In this document: piece after piece, positions 14,479 through 23,707 of the stretch
Layout: every line of letters starts with the position of its first letter
How positions within the stretch are numbered: position 1 is the first letter of the stretch
DNA from: a virus
Direction: 5' to 3' (one strand)
DNA length: 41,474 bases
IMG/VR virus record: IMGVR_UViG_3300006109_000018
Coordinates: 1 to 41,474 of that record
The notes under the pieces: generated by a model
The model's input: only the letters and a program-made list of their open reading frames with translations
What the model was told of the DNA's origin: nothing
Databases searched by the model: none
Made by a program: the position numbers and the translations under genes

Positions 14479-14784
14479 ATGCGTGAAATAATTGTAACGG
14501 CCGATAACACTGGGGCAACACCCCCAGTTGTGCTCGACCAATATATTTCCCCGTTTCAGGTAAACTATGCAAACTCGGGTTCTGGAACTGTTCAGGTTAC
14601 CACAACCAATCCATTTCCAGTTAGCACAACGGGTCAGTATATTGCCCCATCGTTTAACTGGATTTCAGCTCCAGCATCAGCACCAAACACAGCAACATAT
14701 TTAACACAGCCATATCGTGCTATTCGTCTGTCTGGTGCTACACAGGGTGATACGCTTACAGTAATCCAATCCGGAGGCATATAA
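14479..14784 (+). CDS. Hypothetical 101-aa structural protein
   Basis: MREIIVTADNTGATPPVVLD...PYRAIRLSGATQGDTLTVIQSGGI. The C-terminal pattern (aIRl...G..TLtViQsGGI) is similar to the end of the 106-aa product at 17791-18111 (VAVRFRITAYTTGTATLRVV, then QAGI), so the two look like paralogous small beta proteins in the fibre cluster. The ribosome binding site is GGGAG. The start is well set. Function unknown; probably virion-associated. Confidence 0.74.
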   Translation: MREIIVTADNTGATPPVVLDQYISPFQVNYANSGSGTVQVTTTNPFPVSTTGQYIAPSFNWISAPASAPNTATYLTQPYRAIRLSGATQGDTLTVIQSGGI

Positions 14785-15125
14785 TGCCAGTATACCTCGA
14801 TACTCGGGGTAACAGCGTATTATCTGTAGCAATATGCGACAGATGCTCCCGTAAGTTTGCCTATACAGAATTAATGCCCGATCCAAACTTTCCCGGTATG
14901 CGGGTTTGTAAGGACGATAAGGATAATTTTGACCCTTGGCGTTTGCCAGCGCGTCAAACAGAGAATATTGCGTTGCGTTTCCCCCGCCCAGATGTATCGG
15001 TTGCAACAGGCCCAATTGGTGGTAACTTACTAAACACAGGACCGTTGAACGGTAATGAGTTTTTTGTTACTCAGACTCCAGAGCAGGCCACAACCGCTGG
15101 TGAATCAGGCAACATAACAGAATAA
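14784..15125 (+). CDS. Hypothetical 113-aa protein with Cys pair and PWRLPARQ motif
   Basis: Coupled to the previous gene (TAATG). The N-terminal part has a possible zinc-ribbon half (CDRCSRKFAYTEL, then MRVCKDD), then DPWRLPARQTENIALRFPRP, a combination I recall from small proteins in phage structural modules. The C-terminal part (TGPIGGNLLNTGPLNGNEFF) resembles the beginning of the next fibre protein (ATGPLTGNELS), so the two may share an attachment segment. Function unknown. Confidence 0.74.
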   Translation: MPVYLDTRGNSVLSVAICDRCSRKFAYTELMPDPNFPGMRVCKDDKDNFDPWRLPARQTENIALRFPRPDVSVATGPIGGNLLNTGPLNGNEFFVTQTPEQATTAGESGNITE

Positions 15126-15129
15126 TAAA

Positions 15130-17781
15130 ATGGCCAATCAGAGCATATCACAACTACCAGTAGCAACAGGGCCACTCACTGGCAATGAGCTATCGGTTAT
15201 CGTGCAAAATGGGGTCACTAAACAGACTCAACTGCAAGCTATTGCCAATCTAGGCGGTCCAGCAGGCCCACAAGGTCCGATTGGCCCCCAAGGCCCACGT
15301 GGCTATGCAGCCACAATTCAGGTCTACTCGACCACAACAGGCCTACCCGGGACGAATGCGAGTGTCACCAACGCAGGCTCGATTAACGACGCCTACTTAG
15401 AGTTTGTCATTCCACGCGGCGATCAGGGCATCCAAGGTGCAACAGGCGCTACCGGCGCTACCGGCGCAACTGGTGCTACAGGCCCACAAGGCCCTCAAGG
15501 TATTCCCGGAGCTGGTGTACCGATTGGTGGAACAACTGGCCAAATTCTGTATAAAGTAAGTAATGCAGATTACGACACCAGCTGGGAAAATGTACCAGTA
15601 ATTGGCGTAACATCTTTTCAAACATCTTTATCTGGACTAACACCGTCTACCTCAACCACTGGCGCAGTAACCCTGGCTGGTACGTTGGGTGTGGCAAGCG
15701 GCGGGACGGGAGCTGTAACCCTAACCGGTTATTTGAAAGGTAATGGAACCAGCGCAATTACTGGTTCGGCTACGATCCCCACAACGGATCTCAGTGGCAC
15801 CATTTCAAATGCCCAGTTGGCGAACAGTGCTATCACAATTAATGGCACACCAACCAGCCTAGGCGGCTCGATCAACGTTGGTACAGTGACAAGCGTATCT
15901 GGTACAGCGCCAGTTGTTTCATCTGGCGGCGCAACGCCGACAATTAGTATGGCCGCTGCAAGTGCTTCTGTCAACGGCTATTTGACAAGCACAGATTGGA
16001 ACACCTTTAACAATAAGGGTAGCGGTTCTGTAACATCAGTATCCGGAACTGGCTCAGTAAACGGTATCACGCTTACTGGCACAGTAACAACTACAGGCAG
16101 CCTAACATTAGGCGGCACATTAAGCAATATCAGTAATAGCCAACTTTCAAACAGTTCGATCACTATTAACGGTAATAGTGTCAGTTTGGGCGGCTCGACA
16201 ACAGTTACAGCCACAGCAACAAACGCATTAACAATTGGTACAGGACTGTCTGGCACAAGCTACAACGGTTCTACACCAGTTACAATAGCGTTAGCAAATA
16301 CCGCAGTAACCCCTGGAGCGTACGGATCACCAAGCCAAACTCCACAGATTACTGTAAATGCACAGGGTCAGATTACTTCAATAGTAAACGACACAATTAG
16401 CATTCCTGCTAGTGCAATTAACACAACTATCCCAAATAGTGGATTGACAAACAGCGCTATCACTGTTGGTGGCACGTCAATCAGTTTGGGCGGATCTGGA
16501 TCATTCCCGTTAACAAACCTAACTGATGTAAACGTAAGCGGACCCGTGTTGGGTCAGCTATTAGGGTGGAATGGATCTAACTGGGTAAACGTATCAAATA
16601 ATCCAAGTGGTAGTGCTGGTCAAGGCATTAGTTTTTGGAATGCTACACCACTGATAACTGGTACGGGAACAAATAATACCCTACCAATCATTACATTAGC
16701 AACAACTCCAGTAACCGCAGGTGGTACACAGACAGCGTCGTCCAATCCTAATGCAAATACTGTTGCTGCAATTGGTTTACAATCTGCACCATTAGGAAGA
16801 ACAGTATTAGATGCAGGTCAATGGACGTTTGATATTTACATTGGTGTTAACTCTACCGCAGGTGGAAGAACCACCACCTTTACTAGAAATACATATCAAA
16901 TTACACCATCGTCTGCAACAGGTGTAACATTAACAACAAGCGGCGCGGGAACTTCTAGAACAGTAACGGCATCTGCCTCTTTCTTCAGCACAGCTGTAGC
17001 ATCTGCCACTAACACTGTAGCAGATTACTTAGAAACACCACAGGGTCTTTACCAGATTACGGCTAAGACTTCTAACACAGTTGTTACTATCGCCGTACCG
17101 ATTACTTACGTAAACGAGACATCTGTAAATGGTAGTCTTTGGCATAATTTGTTTGGAATAACATCACCAAATATTACTAATATTACGCCTAACTATGGTC
17201 TGTATGTAGTACAAACTACACAGCCAGCGTTTACAATTAACGCAACTGACTCTTTAGGCGGTATTGGATTTACCACTTCAACAGCAAATACAGTAGTAAC
17301 AGCTGCATATAACGGCACACAGTATTCATCTAATGTATTAACGCCATTAGTAACTTTGCATGATGGCCTTGGTGGTTTACAGGGTGGATCTGCAAATGAG
17401 TATTACCATTTATCAAATGCAGAGTATACAGGCACAGGAAGTGGCGTTTTTGTAAGAGCATCAAACCCAGTATTAACAGCGCCAAACCTTGATACGCCAA
17501 CGGCAGTAACATTAACAAATGCAACAGGCCTGCCATTAACAACTGGCGTTACAGGAATATTACCTGTTATTAACGGTGGTACAGGAGCATCAACCTTAAC
17601 AGGTTATGTTTATGGTAACGGCACGTCGCCAATGAGTGCCAATACAACAATACCAAATACGGCAATCACTGGACTTGGCACGATGTCAACGCAAAATGCG
17701 AACAACGTGAACATCACAGGCGGAACAGTTTCCGTGGCCACAGTGACTGCAACTACCGGTATTTTTGGCGGAACTTTCTAA
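15130..17781 (+). CDS. Large tail fibre / adhesin with collagen-like segments
   Basis: 883-aa fibre. The N-terminus (ISQLPVATGPLTGNELSVIV, residues 5-24) looks like an attachment segment. Two collagen-like Gly-X-Y stretches follow: residues about 43-58 (GPAGPQGPIGPQGPRG) and about 97-122 (GATGATGATG...GPQGPQGIPG). The long remainder is Gly/Thr/Ser-rich with repeated motifs such as SNAQLANSAITINGTPTSLG / ISNSQLSNSSITINGNSVSL and TGAVTLAGTLGVASGGTGA, suggesting a trimeric beta-rich shaft. It ends GIFGGTF, a terminus shared in style with other fibre genes here (GGSF, GGTF). Role: host receptor recognition (inference). Confidence 0.85.
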   Translation: MANQSISQLPVATGPLTGNELSVIVQNGVTKQTQLQAIANLGGPAGPQGPIGPQGPRGYAATIQVYSTTTGLPGTNASVTNAGSINDAYLEFVIPRGDQGIQGATGATGATGATGATGPQGPQGIPGAGVPIGGTTGQILYKVSNADYDTSWENVPVIGVTSFQTSLSGLTPSTSTTGAVTLAGTLGVASGGTGAVTLTGYLKGNGTSAITGSATIPTTDLSGTISNAQLANSAITINGTPTSLGGSINVGTVTSVSGTAPVVSSGGATPTISMAAASASVNGYLTSTDWNTFNNKGSGSVTSVSGTGSVNGITLTGTVTTTGSLTLGGTLSNISNSQLSNSSITINGNSVSLGGSTTVTATATNALTIGTGLSGTSYNGSTPVTIALANTAVTPGAYGSPSQTPQITVNAQGQITSIVNDTISIPASAINTTIPNSGLTNSAITVGGTSISLGGSGSFPLTNLTDVNVSGPVLGQLLGWNGSNWVNVSNNPSGSAGQGISFWNATPLITGTGTNNTLPIITLATTPVTAGGTQTASSNPNANTVAAIGLQSAPLGRTVLDAGQWTFDIYIGVNSTAGGRTTTFTRNTYQITPSSATGVTLTTSGAGTSRTVTASASFFSTAVASATNTVADYLETPQGLYQITAKTSNTVVTIAVPITYVNETSVNGSLWHNLFGITSPNITNITPNYGLYVVQTTQPAFTINATDSLGGIGFTTSTANTVVTAAYNGTQYSSNVLTPLVTLHDGLGGLQGGSANEYYHLSNAEYTGTGSGVFVRASNPVLTAPNLDTPTAVTLTNATGLPLTTGVTGILPVINGGTGASTLTGYVYGNGTSPMSANTTIPNTAITGLGTMSTQNANNVNITGGTVSVATVTATTGIFGGTF

Positions 17782-17790
17782 GAGGATATT

Positions 17791-18111
17791 ATGGCAACGC
17801 CAATGACAACTTCCCTAAGTGCAGCAGGAATCAGTGCAGTCGTTCCGCTGGACTTAAATATTACCCCGATTAACGTCGGTTTAGCAGTAACTTTAACACC
17901 CGGTGCAGTAATGACATACACCGTGGAGCACACATACAACAAGATCACAGACCAAGCATCTATTGACGCAGCAACATGGTTTCCATTTTTGTCAAACGTG
18001 CAAACATCTGCTGACGGATTTTATGCGTATCCTGTCGTGGCGGTTCGATTTAGAATTACAGCATATACAACGGGGACGGCAACATTACGTGTAGTTCAAG
18101 CTGGTATCTAA
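17791..18111 (+). CDS. Hypothetical 106-aa structural protein
   Basis: MATPMTTSLSAAGISAVVPL...TATLRVVQAGI. A beta-rich small protein, probably paralogous to the 101-aa product at 14479-14784 by its C-terminal pattern. It is preceded by AGAGGATATT as ribosome binding site and placed between fibre genes. Probably a virion or fibre-associated protein. No family name. Confidence 0.72.
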   Translation: MATPMTTSLSAAGISAVVPLDLNITPINVGLAVTLTPGAVMTYTVEHTYNKITDQASIDAATWFPFLSNVQTSADGFYAYPVVAVRFRITAYTTGTATLRVVQAGI

Positions 18112-18114
18112 CAA

Positions 18115-18390
18115 ATGGCTCAACAATATTTTGCCAGAGTTTACGGCTCAGTCTATGGTACACCCACAGCATCAGGGTTTACAGCTGTTGCAGAATCATA
18201 CGAATTTTCAGTTCCCAATAACACTTGGGTTATAGAGCATAATTTAAACACTACTCGTTATATGTTAGATCTGTTTGACACTAACAATAAAAAGTTTTTT
18301 GCTTCTACTCAAGCTACGTCGGAGAGTGAAATCGTCATTAATTTAACCGAGGCAATGTCTGGTCGCGCTAACGTGATCTTCATTGTATAA
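18115..18390 (+). CDS. Small protein made of the HNL-type adhesin module
   Basis: 91 aa. After a 30-residue lead, residues about 34-91 (NNTWVIEHNLNTTRYMLDLF ... EIVINLTEAMSGRANVIFIV) form a compact beta module with the signature W.I.HNLNT....D..N. Similar modules end the 618-aa fibre (THTISHNLNTS) and lie near residue 75 of the 663-aa fibre ([11 protein letters not shown]). The module is common in phage fibres in my memory. Here it stands alone, so it may be a separate spike or connector. Function inferred. Confidence 0.74.
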   Translation: MAQQYFARVYGSVYGTPTASGFTAVAESYEFSVPNNTWVIEHNLNTTRYMLDLFDTNNKKFFASTQATSESEIVINLTEAMSGRANVIFIV

Positions 18391-18407
18391 CAATTGAATG
18401 ACACTTT

Positions 18408-18614
18408 ATGGAATTTAAGATTGCAGTTCATAAGCGCGAGATGCATTTCGCTGCTTATATTAAAGCGAATGGTGGCGAGCTAATAGGATACAAGGACAAT
18501 ATGTTCCATTTCCTCAGCGATACACCGGAGGTAGATTGGCGAGTAAAACATGCTAGTTCTGATGCATTAAGAGTTGATCAGGAACTACTAGTGTTGAGAC
18601 GTTTTGTAGTTTAA
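18408..18614 (+). CDS. Hypothetical 68-aa protein
   Basis: MEFKIAVHKREMHFAAYIKA...LLVLRRFVV. A small alpha/beta protein with many charged residues and no signal peptide. No close ribosome binding site (upstream TGACACTTT), so it is probably coupled to the gene ending at 18390. No family recognised. In the middle of a fibre cluster it may be a chaperone or cofactor, but this is a guess. Confidence 0.66.
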   Translation: MEFKIAVHKREMHFAAYIKANGGELIGYKDNMFHFLSDTPEVDWRVKHASSDALRVDQELLVLRRFVV

Positions 18615-18667
18615 TTAATTGGGTCGTGTCGAGATAAATCTATAACAATTATTTGGAGTAATGACTC

Positions 18668-20524
18668 ATGGCGAATTTCCCAGTATTTCATGGCATAACC
18701 TTAGCGGCCAATGCCTATGTCGAGAACTTGAATCTCGAAATCCTCTCAACAGACCCAACACCGGTTGCTGCTGGTCGTGTTTGGTTCAATTCAGTTGAGA
18801 AAGTTGTAAAGTATTCTGCACTTGATAGCACTGGTGCTGTTGTAGTTAAGACAATCAGCGATGTTGACTCTGCTGCTGCTGCTCTTGAGACTGTTCGTGC
18901 TTCTTTAGCATCTGACATCTCTGCAGAAGCTTCTGCTCGTCAAGCTGGCGATGCTGCTACTTTGGCTTCTGCTGGTGTTTACACCGACGCTGCTTTAGTT
19001 ACAGCTAAGGCTTACACAGACGCTGCTAAAGCTGAATTGTTGGGCGGTATTCCTCCTTCAGTTCTTGACACAATCACCAAATTAGCTTCTGCATTACAAA
19101 ACGATCCCAATATCGTTAACGTAATCGAAGGTATGGTTAACACAGTTCAAAGCAATTTGGACGCTGAAGTAACCCGTGCAACAGCTGCTGAAGCTGCTAT
19201 TACATCAACAGCAACAAGCAACTACAACACATTGAATTCAGCTATTTCTGCTGAAACAACACGTGCAACTGCTGCTGAAGGTGCATTAGACACACGCGTA
19301 ACAAGCTTAGAAAGCCAAACAAACGGTAAGATTGGTAACCTCTCTGACCTAACAACTAACGATAAGTCAACTATTGTTGCTGCTATCGACGAAGTTAAGG
19401 CTGACGGTGTATCTAACGCTGCTGCGATCTCTGCTGAAGTTAGCCGTGCACAAACTGCTGAAGCTGGTCTGTCTTCTGACATTTCTGCTGAAACAACACG
19501 TGCTCAAGCTGCTGAAGCTGGTTTGTCATCTGACATTTCTGCTGAAGCTACTGCTCGCGCAGCTGGCGATGCTACAAACGCTGCTGCTATCTCTGCTGAG
19601 ACAACACGTGCTCAAGCTGCTGAAGCTGGCTTGTCTTCTGACATCGCTGCTGAAGCAACAGCTCGCGCTGCTGCCGTTACTGCTGAGCAGTCACGTGCAC
19701 AAACAGCTGAAGCTGGTTTAGCATCTGACATTTCTGCTGAAGCTGCTACACGCGCTGCTGCAGATACTGCAGAGTACAATCGTGCTACTGGCGTTGAAGC
19801 TGGCTTAGCATCTGATATTGCTGCTGAGACAACACGTGCTACTGCTGCTGAAGCTGGTTTGGCATCAGACATTGCTGCTGAAGCTACTGCACGCGCTGCT
19901 GCTGTAACTGCAGAAGCTACTGCACGTATCGCTGGCGATGCTACTAACGCATCTGCTATTGCTGCAGAAGCTACTCGTGCTCAAGCTGCTGAAGCTGGTT
20001 TGGCAAGTGATATTGCTACTGAAGCATCTGCTCGTGCTGCTGCTGTTTCTGCTGAGACAACACGCGCTCAAGCTGCTGAAGCTGGTTTGGCAAGCGACAT
20101 CGCTGCTGAGACAACACGTGCTCAAACAGCTGAAGCTGCTAACGCTGCTGCTACTGCATCTGAGGCACTCCGTGCTACTGCTGCAGAAGCTGCTATTGCA
20201 AGCGACTTGGCTGCTGAAGTTACACGCGCTCAAGCTGCTGAAGCTGCTGAAGCAACACGTGCAGAAGCTGCTGAAGCTGCTATTCGTAGCGACTACAATG
20301 CAACAATCTTTACATTTGAAGCTGTTTCAGCTGCTACAACTCACACAATTTCACACAACTTGAACACAAGTTTTGCTGAGATTTCTGTTAAAGTTCAGCG
20401 CGCTGATGGCTTGTACTACAACGACATCGTTTCCGTTCAAGAAGTTGACGCAAACACTGTTCGCGTATACTTGTCTACAGCCTTGAAAGTTAAGGCAATT
20501 GTACGTAACGCAGTAACATTGTAA
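18668..20524 (+). CDS. Coiled-coil tail fibre with 18/11-residue repeats
   Basis: 618 aa. The N-terminus (ITLAANAYVENLNLEILSTD) should attach to the virion. Residues about 60-550 are an almost unbroken Ala/Glu/Thr-rich helix. Inside it, units of 18 residues (AETTRAQAAEAGLSSDIS) alternate with units of 11 (AEATARAAAVT) and variants (AEATARIAGDATNASAIA). 11 and 18 are spacings that keep a hydrophobic stripe in long coiled coils. The C-terminus (residues about 553-618, THTISHNLNTS...) is an HNL-type module. This looks like a long rigid fibre rod with a small distal or connector domain. Confidence 0.85.
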   Translation: MANFPVFHGITLAANAYVENLNLEILSTDPTPVAAGRVWFNSVEKVVKYSALDSTGAVVVKTISDVDSAAAALETVRASLASDISAEASARQAGDAATLASAGVYTDAALVTAKAYTDAAKAELLGGIPPSVLDTITKLASALQNDPNIVNVIEGMVNTVQSNLDAEVTRATAAEAAITSTATSNYNTLNSAISAETTRATAAEGALDTRVTSLESQTNGKIGNLSDLTTNDKSTIVAAIDEVKADGVSNAAAISAEVSRAQTAEAGLSSDISAETTRAQAAEAGLSSDISAEATARAAGDATNAAAISAETTRAQAAEAGLSSDIAAEATARAAAVTAEQSRAQTAEAGLASDISAEAATRAAADTAEYNRATGVEAGLASDIAAETTRATAAEAGLASDIAAEATARAAAVTAEATARIAGDATNASAIAAEATRAQAAEAGLASDIATEASARAAAVSAETTRAQAAEAGLASDIAAETTRAQTAEAANAAATASEALRATAAEAAIASDLAAEVTRAQAAEAAEATRAEAAEAAIRSDYNATIFTFEAVSAATTHTISHNLNTSFAEISVKVQRADGLYYNDIVSVQEVDANTVRVYLSTALKVKAIVRNAVTL

Positions 20525-20530
20525 TATAGG

Positions 20531-20552
20531 AGAGGGGGAGCGATCCCCCTCT
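20531..20552 (+). other. Hairpin with GNRA-like loop between fibre genes
   Basis: AGAGGGGGA (20531-20539) pairs perfectly with TCCCCCTCT (20544-20552) around a GCGA tetraloop. No T-run follows, so it is a poor intrinsic terminator. The 5' arm contains the only purine-rich ribosome-binding candidate for the gene starting at 20559, so the hairpin could limit its translation or mark an RNA processing site. Confidence 0.6.
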
Positions 20553-20558
20553 ACTAGC

Positions 20559-20768
20559 ATGCAAAAATTACCCAATTTTAACTTTTCATCAATAACAACA
20601 GTACCTCAAGCATTAAAGAAGATCGAGTCTCAGGTTAGACAGTTAGCCCAGATTATCGACAATACCAAAGAATTTAGTGAGGATGACAAAGTGCAGTTAG
20701 TGGAAAACATTGACTGGCTTAAACGTTATTATGAACGTGCCGAGAAGGTGATTGCGCAGCATGACTGA
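20559..20768 (+). CDS. Small helical protein, putative fibre chaperone
   Basis: 69 aa, MQKLPNFNFSSITTVPQALK...NIDWLKRYYERAEKVIAQHD. Almost fully helical and charged, with no membrane segment. It lies immediately after one fibre and before another, and overlaps the next small gene by 8 nt. Size and position suit a fibre assembly helper (inference). No family recognised. Confidence 0.68.
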   Translation: MQKLPNFNFSSITTVPQALKKIESQVRQLAQIIDNTKEFSEDDKVQLVENIDWLKRYYERAEKVIAQHD

Positions 20769-20967
20769 TGCGGAGAGAATTTCAGAGTGGTTATATCGTG
20801 TCGCGGATGATATTAAAAAATTAAGAGCTGACTACGCAAGCAGTCACATCACTACAGAAGAGCTATTAAACAGAATACTGCAGAGTTATGACACTCTGAG
20901 CGTGATGAAAATGGTTGCCACTGGTCAGGCGTACATGCGTGGCATAACACCTCCAAAGGAATTATAA
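20761..20967 (+). CDS. Small helical protein, putative fibre-associated
   Basis: 68 aa from the ATG at 20761 (MTDAERISEWLYRVADDIKK), which overlaps the preceding stop. A TTG at 20752 is an unlikely alternative. The product is an amphipathic helical protein ending GQAYMRGITPPKEL. The fibre gene starts directly after its stop codon, suggesting coupled translation. Function unknown, possibly paired with the preceding small protein. Confidence 0.68.
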   Translation: MTDAERISEWLYRVADDIKKLRADYASSHITTEELLNRILQSYDTLSVMKMVATGQAYMRGITPPKEL

Positions 20968-22959
20968 ATGGAAACAAGAGTACTAAATGACCTATCGCTT
21001 TACGGCGCATTGGTTATGTCGAAAGACGAGTCGGGCTTCCCGGCTAACCCTGCTATTGGCACGATCATTATTAAAGATCAAGCTATTTATGCTTATATTC
21101 AACTAGGCGGATTAACAACATGGTATCCGTTCGCTAGCAAGACAAATTCATACGTACACAACCAAGGCGGCGCTGCCTCCATGTGGTTGGTGCAGCACAA
21201 TTTAGGCACTACTAACGTCTGGTACCAAATCAGACAGTCCAACGGAAACATTGTTTCTGCTGGTAAGACAGACATTGACATTAACTCGTTCTATCTATAT
21301 TTTACAGAACCAATTACTGGTACTGTAGTTGTAGTAGCACCAGATTCGATTGACGTGCCACAAGTTAGCGCAACAGCTATTGACGTTGCTAATGGTTCTG
21401 TTGTAATTGATAACTATGGTGTTAAAGTTCACGGCAACCAGGTATTAACTGGCGCAGACATTCAGCCACAGATTGATGCTTCTATTGCCGCTTTAGTAAA
21501 TGGCGCCCCAATGGCGCTTGACACATTAAAAGAAATTGCGGATCAGTTAGCAAACGATGAGTCCGCTGTTGCCAGTTTGACAACAACTGTTTCCAATAAG
21601 GCAAACAAAGACTTATCTAACGTCACCACATTGCCAGCTGGCGTAGTTGCTCAGCTCAAAGGCGATAAAGGTGACAAGGGTGACACTGGTTCGACAGGAG
21701 CACAAGGTCCTGCTGGTCCCAATGGTGCTAAAGGCGATACTGGTGCAACCGGCGCTCAAGGAATTCAAGGCGATAAGGGTGATACGGGCGCTCAAGGTCC
21801 ACAGGGTATCCAAGGACTTAAGGGTGATACAGGAGCCACAGGCGCTACTGGAGCACAAGGTATTCAGGGCTTAAAGGGTGACACTGGCGCAGCTGGTACT
21901 AATGGCACAAACGGCATGGACGGCGCAACTGGACCACAGGGCCCTCAAGGCTTGAAGGGTGATACAGGAGCTACCGGTGCCACAGGAGCAACTGGTCCTC
22001 AAGGTCCTAAAGGCGATACAGGTGCAGCTGGAATGGACGGCGCAACAGGCGCTACTGGTCCTCAAGGCCCACAAGGGTTAAAGGGTGATACAGGCGCAAC
22101 TGGCGATACTGGTGCAACAGGTGCTCAGGGTATCCAAGGCCCTAAAGGTGATACAGGAGCTACTGGTGCAACTGGACCGCAGGGCTTAAAAGGTGATACT
22201 GGCGCTACTGGTGCCACAGGTGCTCAGGGTCCTCAAGGAATTCAGGGTCCTAAAGGTGACACTGGTGCTACAGGTCCAGCTGGTACAGATGCAAGCGTAA
22301 CAACTACATCAATTGCTAACGCATTAGGGTATACCCCAACAAGCCCAACAGATGTAAGCTCTGCAATCCAAGCTGTTGTAGGAGCTGCTCCTGCTGCTCT
22401 GAACACATTGGCTAAGATTGATGCTCAGTTAGCAAGTGATGAGTCCGCAGCGGCTGCCTTGACTAATACTGTATCGGGCAAGGCTGATAAAGCTACTACA
22501 TTGTCTGGTTATGGCGTTACTGATGCTTATACTAAGACTGCGGTTGATAGCGCGTTAGCTCTTAAAGCAAACAGCAGTAGCTTGGCAACAGTGGCAACTA
22601 GCGGTTCTTATAATGATTTGTCTAACAAGCCAAGTTTGTTCTCTGGTGTATATACCGATCTGACAAGCAAACCCACATTAGCTACTGTGGCAACTAGCGG
22701 TTCATATACTGACCTGATTAACAAGCCAACCCTGTTTAGCGGTTCATATACCGATTTAACAAATAAGCCTACTTTGTTCTCAGGTGCGTATGCTGACTTG
22801 ACAGGAAAGCCAACTTTAGCTACAGTAGCAACTAGCGGCTCGTATACTGACTTGACAAGCAAGCCTACTTTGTTTAGCGGAGTTTTTGCCGATTTGACAA
22901 GTAAACCCACAACCTTATCTGGATACGGCATTACAGTTGTATCTGGCGGTTCATTTTAA
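20968..22959 (+). CDS. Collagen-like tail fibre with NKP repeats
   Basis: 663 aa. The N-terminal domain contains an HNL-type module (about 72-125, [20 protein letters not shown]). A helical module ([20 protein letters not shown]) precedes about 70 collagen-like Gly-X-Y triplets (residues about 231-440, [16 protein letters not shown] type). A second copy of the helical module follows ([20 protein letters not shown]). The distal part has seven repeats of (Y/F)xDLxxKP (e.g. [30 protein letters not shown]) and ends [13 protein letters not shown]. Collagen-like trimeric shaft plus modular tip, so a receptor-binding role is likely. Confidence 0.86.
   Translation: METRVLNDLSLYGALVMSKDESGFPANPAIGTIIIKDQAIYAYIQLGGLTTWYPFASKTNSYVHNQGGAASMWLVQHNLGTTNVWYQIRQSNGNIVSAGKTDIDINSFYLYFTEPITGTVVVVAPDSIDVPQVSATAIDVANGSVVIDNYGVKVHGNQVLTGADIQPQIDASIAALVNGAPMALDTLKEIADQLANDESAVASLTTTVSNKANKDLSNVTTLPAGVVAQLKGDKGDKGDTGSTGAQGPAGPNGAKGDTGATGAQGIQGDKGDTGAQGPQGIQGLKGDTGATGATGAQGIQGLKGDTGAAGTNGTNGMDGATGPQGPQGLKGDTGATGATGATGPQGPKGDTGAAGMDGATGATGPQGPQGLKGDTGATGDTGATGAQGIQGPKGDTGATGATGPQGLKGDTGATGATGAQGPQGIQGPKGDTGATGPAGTDASVTTTSIANALGYTPTSPTDVSSAIQAVVGAAPAALNTLAKIDAQLASDESAAAALTNTVSGKADKATTLSGYGVTDAYTKTAVDSALALKANSSSLATVATSGSYNDLSNKPSLFSGVYTDLTSKPTLATVATSGSYTDLINKPTLFSGSYTDLTNKPTLFSGAYADLTGKPTLATVATSGSYTDLTSKPTLFSGVFADLTSKPTTLSGYGITVVSGGSF
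21661..22290 (+). repeat. Collagen-like Gly-X-Y coding repeat
   Basis: About 630 bp of imperfect 9-bp-based repeats (GGTGATACAGGAGC-type words) coding [16 protein letters not shown] units. Copies differ at third positions, which reduces slippage, but the unit order ([16 protein letters not shown]) is repeated, so length variation between relatives is expected. Confidence 0.85.
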
Positions 22960-22975
22960 TTAGAAGGAAATAAAT

Positions 22976-23698
22976 ATGGCACAATCGGGATACACTCCGT
23001 TAAGCTTGTACTACAGTGCAACCGCCACTAATGCACCTTTAGCAGCCAATTTGGTTGCTGGTGAGTTGGCGTTAAATACTGCAGATGGTAAGCTCTTTTA
23101 TAAAGACTCAAGCGGCAACGTACAGGTCATCGCTAGTAAAGCTGGTAGCGTCAACGTATCGTCCTTCTCAGGCGGCACGACTGGATTAACACCTAACACA
23201 GCAACCACTGGCGCTGTTACATTAGCTGGCACATTGGCGCAAGCTAATGGCGGTACAGGTTTTAGCACATACACCACTGGCGACACACTCTACGCTTCTG
23301 CAAGCAACACACTATCTAAGCTACCTATTGGCACAACAGGGCAGATTTTGTCGGTTGTTGCTGGTGTTCCAGCTTGGACTGCGGCTCCTGCTAGCGGTGC
23401 TTCTATTAGCAACGATACGACTACAGCTTCTAACCTGTATCCATTGTTTTCCAATGCTACTTCTGGCGCTCCTACAACAATCTACACATCAAACGCTAAG
23501 TACCTGTACAAGCCTTCTACAGGCGATTTGCAGGCAAGCCAAGTTGTTGCTAGCAACGGTATTGTAGTAAACTCTGCTACTGTATCAACTAGCTATACTA
23601 TCGCTTCTGGTAATAACGCAATGAGCGTAGGCCCTGTTTCTGTAGCGAGTGGACAGTCAGTCACAGTTTCCAGCGGTCAACGCTGGGTTATTTTATAA
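22976..23698 (+). CDS. Fibre/adhesin-like 240-aa protein
   Basis: Starts MAQSGYTPLSLYYSATATNA; residues about 25-50 (NLVAGELALNTADGKLFYKD) match a segment widely seen at the start of phage fibre and neck-appendage proteins. The middle has TGLTPNTATTGAVTLAGTLA and QANGGTGFSTYTTGDTLYAS, also found in the 883-aa fibre, and a C-terminal beta domain (YTIASGNNAMSVGPVSVASG, then SVTVSSGQRWVIL). The ribosome binding site is GAAGGAAA. Probably a short fibre or fibre part. Confidence 0.8.
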   Translation: MAQSGYTPLSLYYSATATNAPLAANLVAGELALNTADGKLFYKDSSGNVQVIASKAGSVNVSSFSGGTTGLTPNTATTGAVTLAGTLAQANGGTGFSTYTTGDTLYASASNTLSKLPIGTTGQILSVVAGVPAWTAAPASGASISNDTTTASNLYPLFSNATSGAPTTIYTSNAKYLYKPSTGDLQASQVVASNGIVVNSATVSTSYTIASGNNAMSVGPVSVASGQSVTVSSGQRWVIL

Positions 23699-23707
23699 GG
23701 AATCAAC

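Noticed and set aside
14815-14824. GCGTATTAT at 14816 as a seventh phage promoter
   Set aside because: Last bases differ, it is inside a gene, and no AGGGCG lies 24 nt upstream.
19222-20363. Ala/Ser- and Leu-rich frames in alternate frames over the coiled-coil fibre
   Set aside because: Shadow frames created by the repeated GCTGCTGAA words of the fibre gene.
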